Source: an uncultured Saccharospirillaceae bacterium
Lineage (GTDB): Bacteria > Bacteroidota > Bacteroidia > Flavobacteriales_D > CAJJDF01
Length of the DNA: 64,000 nt
Direction: 5' to 3'
NCBI GenBank assembly: GCA_950054195.1
Contig: CATLPG010000005.1
Coordinates: 1-64,000, forward strand
The position numbers and the translations under genes are program-made. Positions within the stretch are counted from its first letter, which is position 1, and every line of letters begins with the position of its first letter. Of this stretch, positions 55,071 through 64,000 are shown in pieces. A model generated the notes under the pieces. That model did not search any database and was not told the origin of the DNA. It was given only the letters and a program-made list of their open reading frames with translations.

Positions 55071-55709
55071 CTACTTTAAAAAGTCATTTAAACATTCAAA
55101 AAGTTGAATAAAGTCCTCTCTATCTTTGGTAGGGTATCTTTCTTGATAAAAATTAGGCATGTATGACTTTTTGTAAACAGTGTTATTTTTAGTCAACTGA
55201 AAATAAAAAATTGAGACAGTTTTTCCCCCGCTGTTAGTTAGCCCAATCTTAGTTGAGGTATCCATGAATAAATTAAGCGAATCATTGTTAAAAGAAGAAA
55301 GTTTTTCAATGTCACAATTGAAGGGAGTTTTCCTTGTTTTAGTTTTTTTAATGCTTTTAATTTTTAGCTTATTAAATCCAGTCTTTTTGTAGCAAAGTTT
55401 GAGTTCAAATATATTATCTCCTTTTGTTCCAATCCCTTTCAAATATCCTCTTTTTTTGAAGGAGTTGTTGTTTAAAATAATAAACGAGTCATACTTCTTT
55501 TGTAGCTTGTAAAAACGTTGGCTGAACGAATAATTTTCATTGTCACTTGTTGAATCTTTTGATTGAGATTCGCATGGTTGTATAGTTGAAATGATAAATA
55601 GTGATAACAGATACTTTTTTAATCTAATACTTGGCTTCGATTTGGCTATATTTCGATGCGTTTTTGACAAAAAACATATTTTAAAAAGAATATTTAAAAA
55701 AAAACGCAT
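55071..55709 (-). CDS. Putative exported protein of unknown function
   Basis: The frame codes for 212 residues. Residues 31-47 (LKKYLLSLFIISTIQPC) look like an internal export signal with Cys46, followed by a charged, Lys- and Asn-rich chain ending in FIQLFECLNDFLK. The first ATG (55709) lies inside the tRNA-Cys terminator stem, so it is doubtful. A TTG at codon 14 (55670) is a more probable start. No family is recognised. High A+T content and Lys/Asn use are close to the neighbours. Confidence 0.45.
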   Translation of the reverse strand: MRFFLNILFKICFLSKTHRNIAKSKPSIRLKKYLLSLFIISTIQPCESQSKDSTSDNENYSFSQRFYKLQKKYDSFIILNNNSFKKRGYLKGIGTKGDNIFELKLCYKKTGFNKLKIKSIKKTKTRKTPFNCDIEKLSSFNNDSLNLFMDTSTKIGLTNSGGKTVSIFYFQLTKNNTVYKKSYMPNFYQERYPTKDREDFIQLFECLNDFLK

Positions 55710-55734
55710 CTTTTAGAAGTCTAAAAGATGCGTT
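55696..55734 (-). terminator. Rho-independent terminator of the tRNA-Cys gene
   Basis: A perfect 15-bp stem (55703-55717 with 55720-55734) has a minimal loop, and on the minus strand it is followed by a run of about nine T. It begins two bases after the tRNA CCA end. Confidence 0.95.
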
Positions 55735-55735
55735 G

Positions 55736-55809
55736 TGGAGGTCGCGAGCGGATTCGAACCGCTGTAAAAGGTTTTGCAGACCTCTGCCTAGCCGCTCGGC
55801 CACGCGACC
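55736..55809 (-). tRNA. tRNA-Cys (anticodon GCA), CCA encoded
   Basis: The minus strand folds as a complete tRNA. Acceptor GGTCGCG pairs with CGCGACC, followed by discriminator T and an encoded CCA. The D-arm is GCC/GGC. The anticodon stem GAGGT/ACCTT encloses loop CTGCAAA, giving anticodon GCA. The T-arm is AGCGG-TTCGAAT-CCGCT. The U73 discriminator fits cysteine identity. Confidence 0.97.
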
Positions 55810-55931
55810 TTAAATTTAAGGAAGCCAAATTTACTAAAAGGATACGATCTAACAAATCTTAATATTGTTTTATTTTTTTAAGCATGTTTTTTTATCGTTT
55901 ATTACTTGTTAAAAAGTAAATCTTTTAGAGG

Positions 55932-55963
55932 TTGTTTTTTTCTTATTCAAAAAGGTATCTTTG
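55932..55963 (+). promoter_or_regulatory. Candidate promoter of dnaN
   Basis: TTG at 55932-55934 and TATCTTTG at 55956-55963 are 21 bases apart. The start codon at 55987 lies about 17 bases after the expected transcript start. Confidence 0.6.
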
Positions 55964-55986
55964 GCTTCAATTAAATAGATGCTCAG

Positions 55987-57108
55987 ATGAAATTTATTGT
56001 ATCAAGCACAGCGTTGTTAAAAGAATTACAAGCAATAAGTGGTGTGTTAAGCACAAACAATACGTTGCCAATTTTAGATAATTTTTTATTCGATATCACA
56101 AGTAAAAGACTTGTTATAACAGCTTCAGACTTAGAAACAACTATGTCTGCGGGGTTAGATGTTGAATCAAAAGAAGATGGTTCGGTAGCTGTTCCAGCTA
56201 AGTTGTTGCTGGATACCTTAAAAACATTTCCTGAGCAGCCGCTAACGTTTACTGTTGATACTGAAAATTTCGGGATCGAAATTAAGTCTGATCAAGGGAA
56301 ATATAAATTGAGTGGACAAAATAGTGCGGAATTTCCGAAAACTCCAGAGGTTGAATCACCAGCTTCTATCACGATTCCTGCTGATGTTTTATCAAGAGCA
56401 ATTAATAAAACATTGTTTGCAACAGGTAATGATGATTTAAGGCCTGTGATGAGTGGGGTTTATTTCCAGTTAGAAAGGGAAGGGGTAACACTTGCTTCAA
56501 CTGATGCTCACAAGCTTGTGAGGTATAAAAACACAAATGCGAAAGCAGATAAAGAATCAGCATTTATTGTGCCTAAAAAACCATTGAACTTGCTGAAAAA
56601 TTTAGTGGCAAACACAGCGGATAATGTGCATGTGGAGTATAACGAATCTAATGTTCACTTTAAGTTTGATGAATTTGATTTAGTTTGTCGATTAATTGAC
56701 GGGAAATACCCTAACTATGAAGCGGTTATTCCTAAGAAAAACCCGAACAAATTAACAATCGCTAGAAAGGATTTGTTGAACTCAATTAAAAGGGTGTCTA
56801 TTTTTGCTAATAAATCAACAAACCAGGTGCGTTTTAAAATTGCTGGAAGCGAATTGTCAATCAGTGCAGAAGATCTAGATTTCTCTAACGAAGCAAATGA
56901 GCGTTTAACATGTAGCTATGATGGAGCCGATATTGAAATTGGTTTCAATTCTAGGTTTATTATGGAAATGCTTTCCAATTTAGAGACTGAGAATATAAAT
57001 ATAGAATTAAGCGACCCAAGTAGGGCGGGTATTATTCTTCCTGTTGAAAGCGATATAGAAGGAGAGGATATCTTGATGTTAGTAATGCCTGTTATGCTAA
57101 ATAAATAG
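55987..57108 (+). CDS. dnaN: DNA polymerase III beta subunit (sliding clamp)
   Basis: This 373-residue protein forms the dimeric ring that holds the polymerase on DNA. The three-fold clamp repeats are evident: MKFIVSSTALLKELQAISG with NTLPILDNFLF, then RPVMSGVYFQLE with ASTDAHKLVRY, and ending VESDIEGEDILMLVMPVML. Length is normal. It stands alone; dnaA is not next to it here. Confidence 0.97.
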   Translation: MKFIVSSTALLKELQAISGVLSTNNTLPILDNFLFDITSKRLVITASDLETTMSAGLDVESKEDGSVAVPAKLLLDTLKTFPEQPLTFTVDTENFGIEIKSDQGKYKLSGQNSAEFPKTPEVESPASITIPADVLSRAINKTLFATGNDDLRPVMSGVYFQLEREGVTLASTDAHKLVRYKNTNAKADKESAFIVPKKPLNLLKNLVANTADNVHVEYNESNVHFKFDEFDLVCRLIDGKYPNYEAVIPKKNPNKLTIARKDLLNSIKRVSIFANKSTNQVRFKIAGSELSISAEDLDFSNEANERLTCSYDGADIEIGFNSRFIMEMLSNLETENINIELSDPSRAGIILPVESDIEGEDILMLVMPVMLNK

Positions 57109-57213
57109 TTTTTTTGATCATTATTGTTTAACATATTTTAATTCCCTTTAACGTTCTTTAACGCGGTTGGATGTTTTCTTTTTTCATTTTTGTCAAAATA
57201 AAATCAAACAAAA

Positions 57214-57846
57214 ATGAAAAAGAAATTAAAAAATGTAAGTGTGTTGCTTTTAATTGCATCACTTGGATCTTGTACAATTACAAAAAGACAACATAGATCA
57301 GGTTATCACATCGAAAAAAGGAATTTATTTGCTTATTCTTTGAAAAATAGTGTCTCGAAAAAGGCAACAAAAAAAATAGATGGAGAGACTCCATTAATAG
57401 GTCAAAGCATTATAGCAGAAGATGATGTAAATAAAACTGATTTTAAGGTTAAATCAAAGCCTAAACTAAAGGGACAAATTGAAAAACTTACTCATATTAA
57501 AGTTCCAGTCCTTCAAAAAGAAGAAGCTAAAAGTGTTGTTTCTAATAAAAAAAATGTTGCTAGTAGCGAAGTTAAATATTTACAAAAGGAAAAATCTGGT
57601 AAAGTTGAGATTGGAGAAAAAGAAATTTGGTCTTATATGGGGTTAATCTTTACCATTTTAATGGCTTTGTTTCCTTTGTTTATAGGAGTTCCGGCATTGA
57701 TTTACAGTGTTAAAGGCTTAAAAAGTAATAAGAGAAAAATGTCTCGATGGACATTGGTTATTACTATTTTGCTTTTTCTACTAATGATTATTTCTTGGGT
57801 AAATGTTGGAATGATTTATTTTCAAGGACTATACTTTGTTTTTTAA
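57214..57846 (+). CDS. Putative lipoprotein with two C-terminal membrane helices
   Basis: This 210-residue protein has a signal ending in ASLGSC (lipobox, Cys20). The mature start KRQHRSGYHIEKRNLF is a pattern I know from small Bacteroidota lipoproteins of unknown role. A Lys-rich linker follows. Two membrane helices lie near the C-terminus (about 148-172 and 182-207), separated by a basic loop. A lipidated N-terminus plus two helices is an odd combination, so the lipid site or the topology may be otherwise. Confidence 0.55.
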   Translation: MKKKLKNVSVLLLIASLGSCTITKRQHRSGYHIEKRNLFAYSLKNSVSKKATKKIDGETPLIGQSIIAEDDVNKTDFKVKSKPKLKGQIEKLTHIKVPVLQKEEAKSVVSNKKNVASSEVKYLQKEKSGKVEIGEKEIWSYMGLIFTILMALFPLFIGVPALIYSVKGLKSNKRKMSRWTLVITILLFLLMIISWVNVGMIYFQGLYFVF

Positions 57847-57945
57847 TTACAAGATTCATGATTTAAATCTGTTATTATGTTAATAACCTTTTTGATTGGT
57901 TAAAGTTTCCTTTTAGTAGATTTAGATAGGGATAAATAAAAAAGC

Positions 57946-57953
57946 TATTTTTG
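57946..57953 (+). promoter_or_regulatory. Bacteroidota -7 element before purL
   Basis: TATTTTTG matches TAnnTTTG, 28 bases before the purL start. No good -33 TTG is found. Confidence 0.4.
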
Positions 57954-57981
57954 CTTATCAATTACTAAGTGTATTTATCTC

Positions 57982-60219
57982 ATGCAAAAAACAGATACCC
58001 AGCCAGCAACACTAGAGCAAGCAAAAGAGTTAGGTTTATTAGAGTCAGAGTTTGAGCAAATCAAAGAAATTTTAGGACGTACACCTAATTTTACAGAAAC
58101 ATGTATATACTCTGCTATGTGGAGTGAACATTGTTCTTACAAAAACTCAATAAAGTATTTAAAAACATTACCTAGAGATGGTGCTCATATGCTAGTAAAA
58201 GCAGGAGAGGAAAATGCTGGACTAGTTGATATAGGGAACGGATTGGCTTGTGCTTTTAAAATAGAATCTCACAACCATCCTTCAGCATTAGAACCTTATC
58301 AAGGAGCTGCTACAGGAGTTGGAGGAATTAACAGAGATATCTTTACAATGGGAGCTCGACCAGTTGCTCAATTAAATTCACTTCGTTTTGGGAATATCGA
58401 TTCTGATCGTACAAAGTGGTTGTTAAAAGGGGTGACCAAAGGAATAGGAGATTATGGTAATGCATTTGGCATACCAACTGTTGGAGGAGAAGTGTTTTTT
58501 GATGAATCATTTAATACGAACCCACTAGTAAATGCCTTTTCTGCTGGAATTATGAAAGTAGGAGGGACAATTTCTGCAACGTCATATGGTGAAGGTAATC
58601 CTGTTTTTATTGTGGGTTCAGCGACAGGTAAAGATGGTATTTTAGGAGCTTCTTTTGCTTCAAAAGATATTACGGAAGACTCAGTAAATGATTTACCAGC
58701 AGTTCAAGTTGGAGACCCATTTCAAGAAAAGTTACTTTTAGAAGCGACACTCGAATTAGCTAAAACTGATGCCATTGTTGGAATGCAAGATATGGGAGCG
58801 GCAGGAATTACGTGTTCAACTTCTGAAATGAGTGGAAAAGAAGGCTTTGGAATGGATGTTTGGTTAGATAAAGTACCAACCAGACAAGATAATATGAAGC
58901 CTTTTGAAATTCTTTGCTCCGAATCGCAAGAACGTATGCTTGTTGTTGTTCATAAAGGAAAAGAGCAAGTTGTTCAAGATATTTTTGATAAATGGGATTT
59001 AAATTGTGTTCAAATAGGTGTTGTAACTAAAGGAGGTATTCTTAATTATTACATGTATGATGAGCTGGTTGCATCTACCCCTGCAGAACCATTAGTTTTA
59101 GGAGGTGGAGCCCCAGTTTATGATAGAGAATTTAAAGAACCAGCGTATTACCAAGAATATAAAAAGTTTGATTTAAATACGGTTCAAGAGCCAACAGATT
59201 ATAAAGAGGTTGCTATGCAATTGATTCAACTACCAAATGTTGCTTCAAAAAGATTTGTTTACGAACAATATGACTCTATGGTGGGTACGGTAAACATGAG
59301 TACAAATAATCCGTCTGATGCAGCTTTAGTAAATGTTAAAGGAACTGATACTGCTTTGGCGATGACAGTAGATTGTAACTCTCGTTACGTACATGCTGAT
59401 CCAGTAAAAGGGACAGAGATAGCAGTTTCTGAAGCTGCTAGGAATATCGTGTGTTCAGGAGGAATCCCATCAGCAATTACAAATTGCTTGAATTTTGGAA
59501 ACCCTTACAATCCCGAAAGTTACTGGCAGTTTGTTGGAGCTATTAAAGGAATGGGAAATGCTTGTAGAAAGTTTGATACTCCAGTTACAGGCGGAAACGT
59601 TAGTTTTTATAACCAAACATCAATAGATGGAGTTGAAACTCCCGTATTTCCAACACCAACAATTGGTATGATTGGAATTGTCCCCTCTAAGGATAATGTG
59701 ATGAGTATTCCATTTAAAAATAATGAAGATCATATCTTTTTAATTGGTGAGTCAAAAAATGATATTTCCAGTTCAGAGTATTTAGCAAATATTGTTGGAG
59801 TTAAAGGATCGCCAGCTCCCGCTTTTGATTTAGATGAAGAGTATCAGTTACAAGAAACAATTAAAGAGTTAATTAATAATAAGCTAATCAATGCAGCCCA
59901 TGATTGTGCAGATGGAGGATTGTTTACTGCTGTTTTTGAAATGGCTTATCCTAATGCCTTTGGTTTTGAAATAACAAGTGATTCCGAACTAAGAAAAGAT
60001 GCTTTTTTATTCGGAGAAGCTCAAAGTAGGGTAGTCGTTGGAGTTTCTGATGATAAGCTAGATGCTTTTGTGGAGTTTATGGCACAATCAGAAACAGCAT
60101 TTAGTCAATTAGGAAATGTAACCAAACAAGATGTAGTAGTTGATGAGGAGAACTGGGGCAATATCAATGAAATAAAAGCCTTATATTTAACGTCAATTGA
60201 AAATAAAATGAATAAATAA
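57982..60219 (+). CDS. purL: Phosphoribosylformylglycinamidine synthase, large subunit
   Basis: PurL makes formylglycinamidine ribonucleotide in purine synthesis. The 745-residue small-form enzyme (to be used with PurS and PurQ) has [10 protein letters not shown] with the catalytic His, [38 protein letters not shown], and the second half [11 protein letters not shown] and [10 protein letters not shown]. The length fits this type; the long fused form would be about 1300 aa. purS and purQ are not nearby. The next gene starts 5 bases later, probably read in the same transcript. Confidence 0.95.
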   Translation: MQKTDTQPATLEQAKELGLLESEFEQIKEILGRTPNFTETCIYSAMWSEHCSYKNSIKYLKTLPRDGAHMLVKAGEENAGLVDIGNGLACAFKIESHNHPSALEPYQGAATGVGGINRDIFTMGARPVAQLNSLRFGNIDSDRTKWLLKGVTKGIGDYGNAFGIPTVGGEVFFDESFNTNPLVNAFSAGIMKVGGTISATSYGEGNPVFIVGSATGKDGILGASFASKDITEDSVNDLPAVQVGDPFQEKLLLEATLELAKTDAIVGMQDMGAAGITCSTSEMSGKEGFGMDVWLDKVPTRQDNMKPFEILCSESQERMLVVVHKGKEQVVQDIFDKWDLNCVQIGVVTKGGILNYYMYDELVASTPAEPLVLGGGAPVYDREFKEPAYYQEYKKFDLNTVQEPTDYKEVAMQLIQLPNVASKRFVYEQYDSMVGTVNMSTNNPSDAALVNVKGTDTALAMTVDCNSRYVHADPVKGTEIAVSEAARNIVCSGGIPSAITNCLNFGNPYNPESYWQFVGAIKGMGNACRKFDTPVTGGNVSFYNQTSIDGVETPVFPTPTIGMIGIVPSKDNVMSIPFKNNEDHIFLIGESKNDISSSEYLANIVGVKGSPAPAFDLDEEYQLQETIKELINNKLINAAHDCADGGLFTAVFEMAYPNAFGFEITSDSELRKDAFLFGEAQSRVVVGVSDDKLDAFVEFMAQSETAFSQLGNVTKQDVVVDEENWGNINEIKALYLTSIENKMNK

Positions 60220-60224
60220 GCCTA

Positions 60225-61385
60225 ATGAAAAAAAACATTTTAATAGCTTCTAGTATCATCCTTTTATCATCGTGTGTAACAAAAAAGCACCATAATGAGC
60301 TTGTTGAGCAAGCATTAGATTCACAAGAAAAAATAGAAAAGTTAGAGAAGGAAAAATTGGAGCTAAAAGAAAACTTACAAAAACAATTAACAGCTGTTAA
60401 AGAAGAAAAAGTTGAGCTAGCAGGAAAGTATTTCTCAGAAAAAGCTAAAGCAAATTTTTTAGAGCAAGAAGTAATTGAAAAAGAAGAAAAAAATAAAGCT
60501 TTACAGGCCAAAGTTTCAAAAAATACAGAAAGCAACACATACGATTTGTCGGTAGAAATAGATAAAGTTAGTTATAGTTTAGGTGCTAATACCGCAAAAG
60601 GAATGAGCGATCAAGGGTTAAAAGCAATAAAGTTTAACGCGTTTGCACAAGGATTTAATGATGTATATAGCAATAACCCTGTAAAATTAACTCCAGATCA
60701 AGCACAAGCAGCCTTGCAAGGCTTTTTTAATAAAACCGAAGAAAACAAAATAAATAAACAAGAAATAAAACAAACACAGCCAATGAATTTAGAAAACGAA
60801 ATTGACAAAGTTAGTTATAGTGTAGCAGTTAATATTGCTCAAAATATCAAAAGCCAAGGATTAACGGAGATTAATCAATCGGCATTTGCTCAAGGGATTA
60901 AAGATGTTTACGAAAGTAATACAGCAAAAATTGATGAAGCAGAAGCTCAACAAATTTTACAATCATTTTTCCAAAAACAACAAGAAAAACAATTTATTGT
61001 AGCTAAAGAAGCAGGAGAAAACTTTCTTGAGTTTAACGCAAAAAGAGAAGAAGTAACTGTATTACCAAGCGGTTTACAGTACGAAGTAATCAAAATGGGA
61101 GATGGAGAAAAACCAACAGCAGAGAGTACTGTTAAAACACATTACCACGGTACGTTAATTGATGGTGATGTATTTGATAGTTCTGTTGAAAGAGGAGAAC
61201 CAATTTCATTCCCTGTTGGTGGAGTAATTGCAGGTTGGACAGAAGCGTTACAATTAATGCCTGTTGGTTCTAAATGGAAATTATATATTCCTTATAACTT
61301 GGCTTACGGAGAAAGAGGAGCAGGACAAAAAATTGGACCTTATTCTGCACTAGTTTTTGAAGTTGAGCTATTAGGAATTGAATAA
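60225..61385 (+). CDS. Lipoprotein FKBP-type peptidyl-prolyl isomerase with two dimerisation domains
   Basis: This 386-residue protein has a lipoprotein signal ending in LSSC (Cys17). A coiled coil occupies about 25-105. Two FKBP N-terminal domains follow: EIDKVSYSLGANTAKGM at about 109 and EIDKVSYSVAVNIAQNI at about 190. The FKBP catalytic domain ends the chain (about 275-386; YHGTLIDGDVFDSS, YGERGAG). The internal repeat and the coiled coil make it longer than FkpA/Mip (about 230-270 aa). It likely assists outer-membrane protein folding in the periplasm. Confidence 0.9.
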   Translation: MKKNILIASSIILLSSCVTKKHHNELVEQALDSQEKIEKLEKEKLELKENLQKQLTAVKEEKVELAGKYFSEKAKANFLEQEVIEKEEKNKALQAKVSKNTESNTYDLSVEIDKVSYSLGANTAKGMSDQGLKAIKFNAFAQGFNDVYSNNPVKLTPDQAQAALQGFFNKTEENKINKQEIKQTQPMNLENEIDKVSYSVAVNIAQNIKSQGLTEINQSAFAQGIKDVYESNTAKIDEAEAQQILQSFFQKQQEKQFIVAKEAGENFLEFNAKREEVTVLPSGLQYEVIKMGDGEKPTAESTVKTHYHGTLIDGDVFDSSVERGEPISFPVGGVIAGWTEALQLMPVGSKWKLYIPYNLAYGERGAGQKIGPYSALVFEVELLGIE

Positions 61386-61389
61386 ATCC

Positions 61390-61857
61390 ATGTTAAGGTT
61401 TTCAATTTTAATAGTATTCATTTGCTCTTTTTCTTTTGGAAAAGCACAGGATTATCAAACAGGTATTGGTGTTAGAGGAGGTTTGTCAAATGGAATTACA
61501 GTAAAGCATTTTATTAACTCTAATCAAGCTGTAGAAGGGATTTTAACTTCTAGATGGAGAGGATTTAATATTACTGGACTTTTCGAAATTGATCATTCAT
61601 TAAGCCCAGAACGACTGCATTGGTATTATGGAGTTGGAGGACATGTTGGATTTTGGAATGGATATAAAAACCACCCTTGGTTTAAAGATGATCGCTCTTA
61701 CACAGTAATAGGTGTTGATGCTATCTTAGGGCTAGAGTATAATATTGAGGAGATACCTGTTAATATAAGTTTAGACTGGAAGCCTGCCTTTAACCTTATA
61801 GGTTATCAGGGGTTTTGGGGAGATACTTTTGCATTATCTGTAAGATATATCTTCTGA
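61390..61857 (+). CDS. Small outer-membrane beta-barrel-like protein
   Basis: This 155-residue protein starts at ATG 61390; an in-frame TTG at 61378 lies inside the previous gene. A signal peptide (about 1-19, FGKAQ) leads to a chain with a clear strand pattern: GIGVRGGLSNGITVKHFI, GLFEIDH, GVGGHVGFWNGY and the final aromatic end SVRYIF, as in eight-stranded barrels. It lies between two FKBP genes, perhaps as a client or partner. Family not named. Confidence 0.65.
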   Translation: MLRFSILIVFICSFSFGKAQDYQTGIGVRGGLSNGITVKHFINSNQAVEGILTSRWRGFNITGLFEIDHSLSPERLHWYYGVGGHVGFWNGYKNHPWFKDDRSYTVIGVDAILGLEYNIEEIPVNISLDWKPAFNLIGYQGFWGDTFALSVRYIF

Positions 61858-61881
61858 ATTTTTTAAAAACAAATTTATAAT

Positions 61882-62808
61882 ATGAAAAAAATTATTTTAG
61901 GAGCAACAGCTCCATTTCTTATACTTGCTTCGTGCAACAATGAGAAAAAATCAGAAAAATTTACTTCTGAAAACATTAGTACTTTATCAGATTCTATTAG
62001 TTATTACATAGGGTCGGATATTGGTAATGCACTTAAAAGAAGTAAATTCCAAAAGTTTTTTGATGCAAGTGCCTTTAAAGCAGGTTATGAGGCAAAAACA
62101 AATGGCGAAGAGTTACTATTAGGTTTGCAAGAAAGTCAACCTTTTATGCAGCAGTTTTTCGCTAAGCAACAAGGAACAGTACCACCAGAAGGACCATTTA
62201 CATATAAAGTAGGAACGTTTGATGGATTAAAAACTGCTGGAGATAGTATTAGTTATTTGAATGGTGTTTCTTTAGCTCAAGGATTAAAAACGAGTAATCT
62301 AGAGTCGTACTACAATGAGCCAGCTTTTTTAGGAGGTTTAAACCACAGTGTAAATGAGGATAGCATTTTAGTTGATGCATCTGTAATGAGACAAAAACTC
62401 CAATCTATTATTTTTAAAGAAAAAATAGGAAAGCAAACAACTTTCTTAAATGAAATTTCTCGTAAAGAAGGTGTTACAACATTACCTAGTGGATTAAGGT
62501 ACGAGGTGATAAAAATGGGAACTGGTCCTAAACCAACAGCAAACGATATTGTTGAAACGCATTACCATGGAACACTAACTGATGGAACTGTATTTGATAG
62601 CTCTGTAGAAAGAGGTGAGCCTGCAAAGTTTGGTGTGAGTCAAGTAATTCCAGCTTGGACAGAAGCATTACAATTAATGCCTGTTGGTTCTAAATGGAAA
62701 TTATATTGCCCATCTGATTTGGCTTATGGTGAAAGAGGATCTCCTCCAAGAATTGGTCCACATGAACCACTTATTTTTGAAGTAGAGTTATTGGGTATAG
62801 CTCAGTAG
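61882..62808 (+). CDS. Lipoprotein FKBP-type peptidyl-prolyl isomerase (paralogue)
   Basis: This 308-residue protein has a lipoprotein signal ending in LASC. Two FKBP N-type domains (DSISYYIGSDIGNAL; DSISYLNGVSLAQGL) are followed by a catalytic domain (about 200-308) closely similar to the one at 60225-61385. It lacks the coiled coil. The two genes share a 52-base segment with one mismatch (61235-61286 and 62655-62706), consistent with duplication or gene conversion. A terminator follows 24 bases after its stop. Confidence 0.9.
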   Translation: MKKIILGATAPFLILASCNNEKKSEKFTSENISTLSDSISYYIGSDIGNALKRSKFQKFFDASAFKAGYEAKTNGEELLLGLQESQPFMQQFFAKQQGTVPPEGPFTYKVGTFDGLKTAGDSISYLNGVSLAQGLKTSNLESYYNEPAFLGGLNHSVNEDSILVDASVMRQKLQSIIFKEKIGKQTTFLNEISRKEGVTTLPSGLRYEVIKMGTGPKPTANDIVETHYHGTLTDGTVFDSSVERGEPAKFGVSQVIPAWTEALQLMPVGSKWKLYCPSDLAYGERGSPPRIGPHEPLIFEVELLGIAQ

Positions 62809-62831
62809 TTAAAGATTTAGTTCATAAATAA

Positions 62832-62864
62832 ACAAAGGCTTCCAAACGTGGGAGCCTTTTGTTT
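62832..62864 (+). terminator. Rho-independent terminator after the second FKBP gene
   Basis: A 10-bp stem with one mismatch (AAAGGCTTCC with GGGAGCCTTT) has a 6-base loop and a T-rich 3' side. It ends the run that begins at purL. Confidence 0.8.
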
Positions 62865-63054
62865 TATGGCACCTTTTCAGTTAAAAAGAAAAAACAACCA
62901 ACCAAAGCTAAAAATACAAACACAACCATAATACATATATTTACTTGTTCAACATCATCTTCAAATAAAAGACGAATTAAAAATTAAATAGGTTGGTTGT
63001 AATAATGAGTAAATGATTTAACGGATTGTTTTACACCGCTAAAGGTTAAATAAA

Positions 63055-63955
63055 CTAATATCTATTGTATACTGGAGAGCGTAAATCAGCAATACTAGGA
63101 TGATTTATTGCCAAATCTATCTGATTTAAAAATGCTTGTTTATCTTTTCCTAAAACTCCTTTTAGCACCAGTATATTGGAAGCATGATCAGACCTGAAAA
63201 TAGTATTGTTTAGAGAAAGATTTTCCATGAAAAGTTTCATTTCTGTAAATAACTCTAGCTGATTCAATTGCTCAAATTCAACAGAAATTTTATTACTCAA
63301 GCGATTTTTAAAATGGTCAAACCCTCTGTGAGTGGTCAATACCAGTGTAGATGCAAATTTTGGTTGAGTTTCATTCAACACTTTGGCTGATTGTATCGCG
63401 TGTTGCTTGCTAAAATACTTTCCCCCAACTCCGTTAATAATCATTACCGAACAGTCCATGCCAGCCTTTATTCCTTTGTTTATTCCTTCAATAGTAGATT
63501 GATGCGTTTCTCCTTTTTTTATGTATTCAAGCACCTGATCATCGCCAGATTCAATACCCACATAAAGTAAGGTTAAACCAGCTTGATATAAGTCTTTAAG
63601 TTCTTCTGCAGACTTTCGGTTTAAATTATTTGGAGAAGCATAAGTTGAAACTCTTTTAAGGTTAGGAAATGTGTCTTTAATTTTTTCTAAGATTCGAAGT
63701 AAGCGTTTAGTAGAAAGTACCAAAGGATCTCCATCAGCTATAAATACTTTTGTGATTGCATGCTTATATGGTTCAAATGCTTCAATGTCAGCAAAAAACA
63801 TCTTCTTCCCTTCTTGCTTTAAATCGTTTGGTAGTATACATTTCACAAAACGAACACTCATTCCAGCTACATCCTAAAGTTGCTTGTATAATTAATGACC
63901 TGCCTTCACTAGGTGGTCTAAATAAGGGTTCATCGTATTGAATAGGAAAGTGCAT
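63055..63955 (-). pseudogene. Radical-SAM protein, split by a one-base frameshift
   Basis: ATG 63955 opens a frame that carries the first 50 or so residues, including HFPIQYDEPLFRPPSEG and the cluster motif CSWNECSFC. It ends early near 63785. The rest (MFFADIEAFEPYKHAITKVF, DGDPLVLSTKRLL, YVGIESGDDQVLEY, to the end at 63055) is in another frame. The break falls in a run of six T on the coding strand (63793-63798 on the plus strand); five T would restore GAAGAAGATGTTTTTGCTGAC and an intact protein of about 299 aa. Either the gene is inactive or the run is a sequence error. The family is of the B12-independent radical-SAM type; the substrate is unknown. Confidence 0.85.
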
Positions 63956-63979
63956 AGAAAAAATTATTGTAGGTGCTTA

Positions 63980-64000
63980 TTATTTCTTTTTTACAGGAGC
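63980..64000 (-). CDS. Possible C-terminal end of a gene entering from the right (partial)
   Basis: On the minus strand the last 21 bases read APVKKK and then TAA at 63980-63982. A Pro-Val-Lys-Lys-Lys end is common for envelope and RNA-binding proteins. With so little sequence the frame cannot be checked. Confidence 0.25.
   Translation of the reverse strand, partial: APVKKK

Noticed and set aside
62865-63054. Minus-strand hydrophobic peptide and a 10-bp inverted repeat (ACAACCAACC / GGTTGGTTGT)
   Set aside because: The peptide has only 21 codons after its ATG and no upstream start; the arms are about 90 bases apart in AT-rich DNA and have no clear function.

Overview
The window is AT-rich DNA from a Bacteroidota bacterium, most likely a member of the Flavobacteriales. 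The evidence is a set of type IX secretion and gliding genes (gldJ, a porP/sprF-type gene, porU, porV), a secreted protein with a type IX C-terminal sorting domain, Bacteroidota-type promoters (TAnnTTTG) and an AccD that lacks the zinc-ribbon cysteines, as is usual in this phylum. Most of the window is ordinary chromosome: housekeeping genes alternate with envelope proteins in short, often overlapping operons.

Layout. 1-5.6 kb: the tail of an ECF sigma factor, its membrane-bound TPR partner, an Omp85-family protein, ung, a tiny lipoprotein, a putative barrel protein and lipA. 5.7-8.6 kb: a large BNR-repeat surface protein sorted by the type IX system. 8.7-10.9 kb: the only clearly accessory segment. 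It holds an Rhs core/tail fragment cut off at its 5' side, a small exported protein, a four-helix membrane protein whose start codon lies in a perfect 17-bp inverted repeat, and a frameshifted microprotein. 11-19.4 kb: gldJ and porP (minus strand) diverging from porU and porV (plus strand). ispF, fbaB and accD follow.

21.9-27.3 kb (minus strand): a QueD-type enzyme, an OmpA protein, and the overlapping run ctaA - sensor kinase - LytTR regulator - cysQ. 27.5-34.4 kb (plus strand): an M23 peptidase, a MerR regulator, a metazoan-like PTPS with folE (pterin synthesis), a Bax-inhibitor protein, a GH3 protein and dnaG. 34.4-37.8 kb: a TPR-TM-HTH regulator next to a surface protein built of four 80-residue repeats. 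37.8-40.8 kb (minus strand): a biotin operon, bioD-bioA plus a ketoacyl synthase. 40.9-44.3 kb: two secreted proteins of unknown function. 44.3-50.8 kb: a SlyD-like FKBP, recQ, an rRNA pseudouridine synthase, a 38-aa gene, a CrtA-like protein, a DUF1697 protein, and two kynurenine-pathway genes (ACMSD and 3-hydroxyanthranilate dioxygenase).

50.9-64 kb: nrdA and nrdB, a tRNA-Cys with a strong terminator, dnaN, a lipoprotein, purL, two related lipoprotein FKBPs flanking a small barrel protein, and a radical-SAM gene split by a one-base homopolymer frameshift.

No insertion sequence, CRISPR array, prophage or rRNA operon was seen. The best candidates for something new are the Rhs-tail module with its hairpin-started membrane gene (8.7-10.7 kb) and the pair of unknown secreted proteins at 40.9-44.3 kb. 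Neither can be assigned a function from sequence alone.
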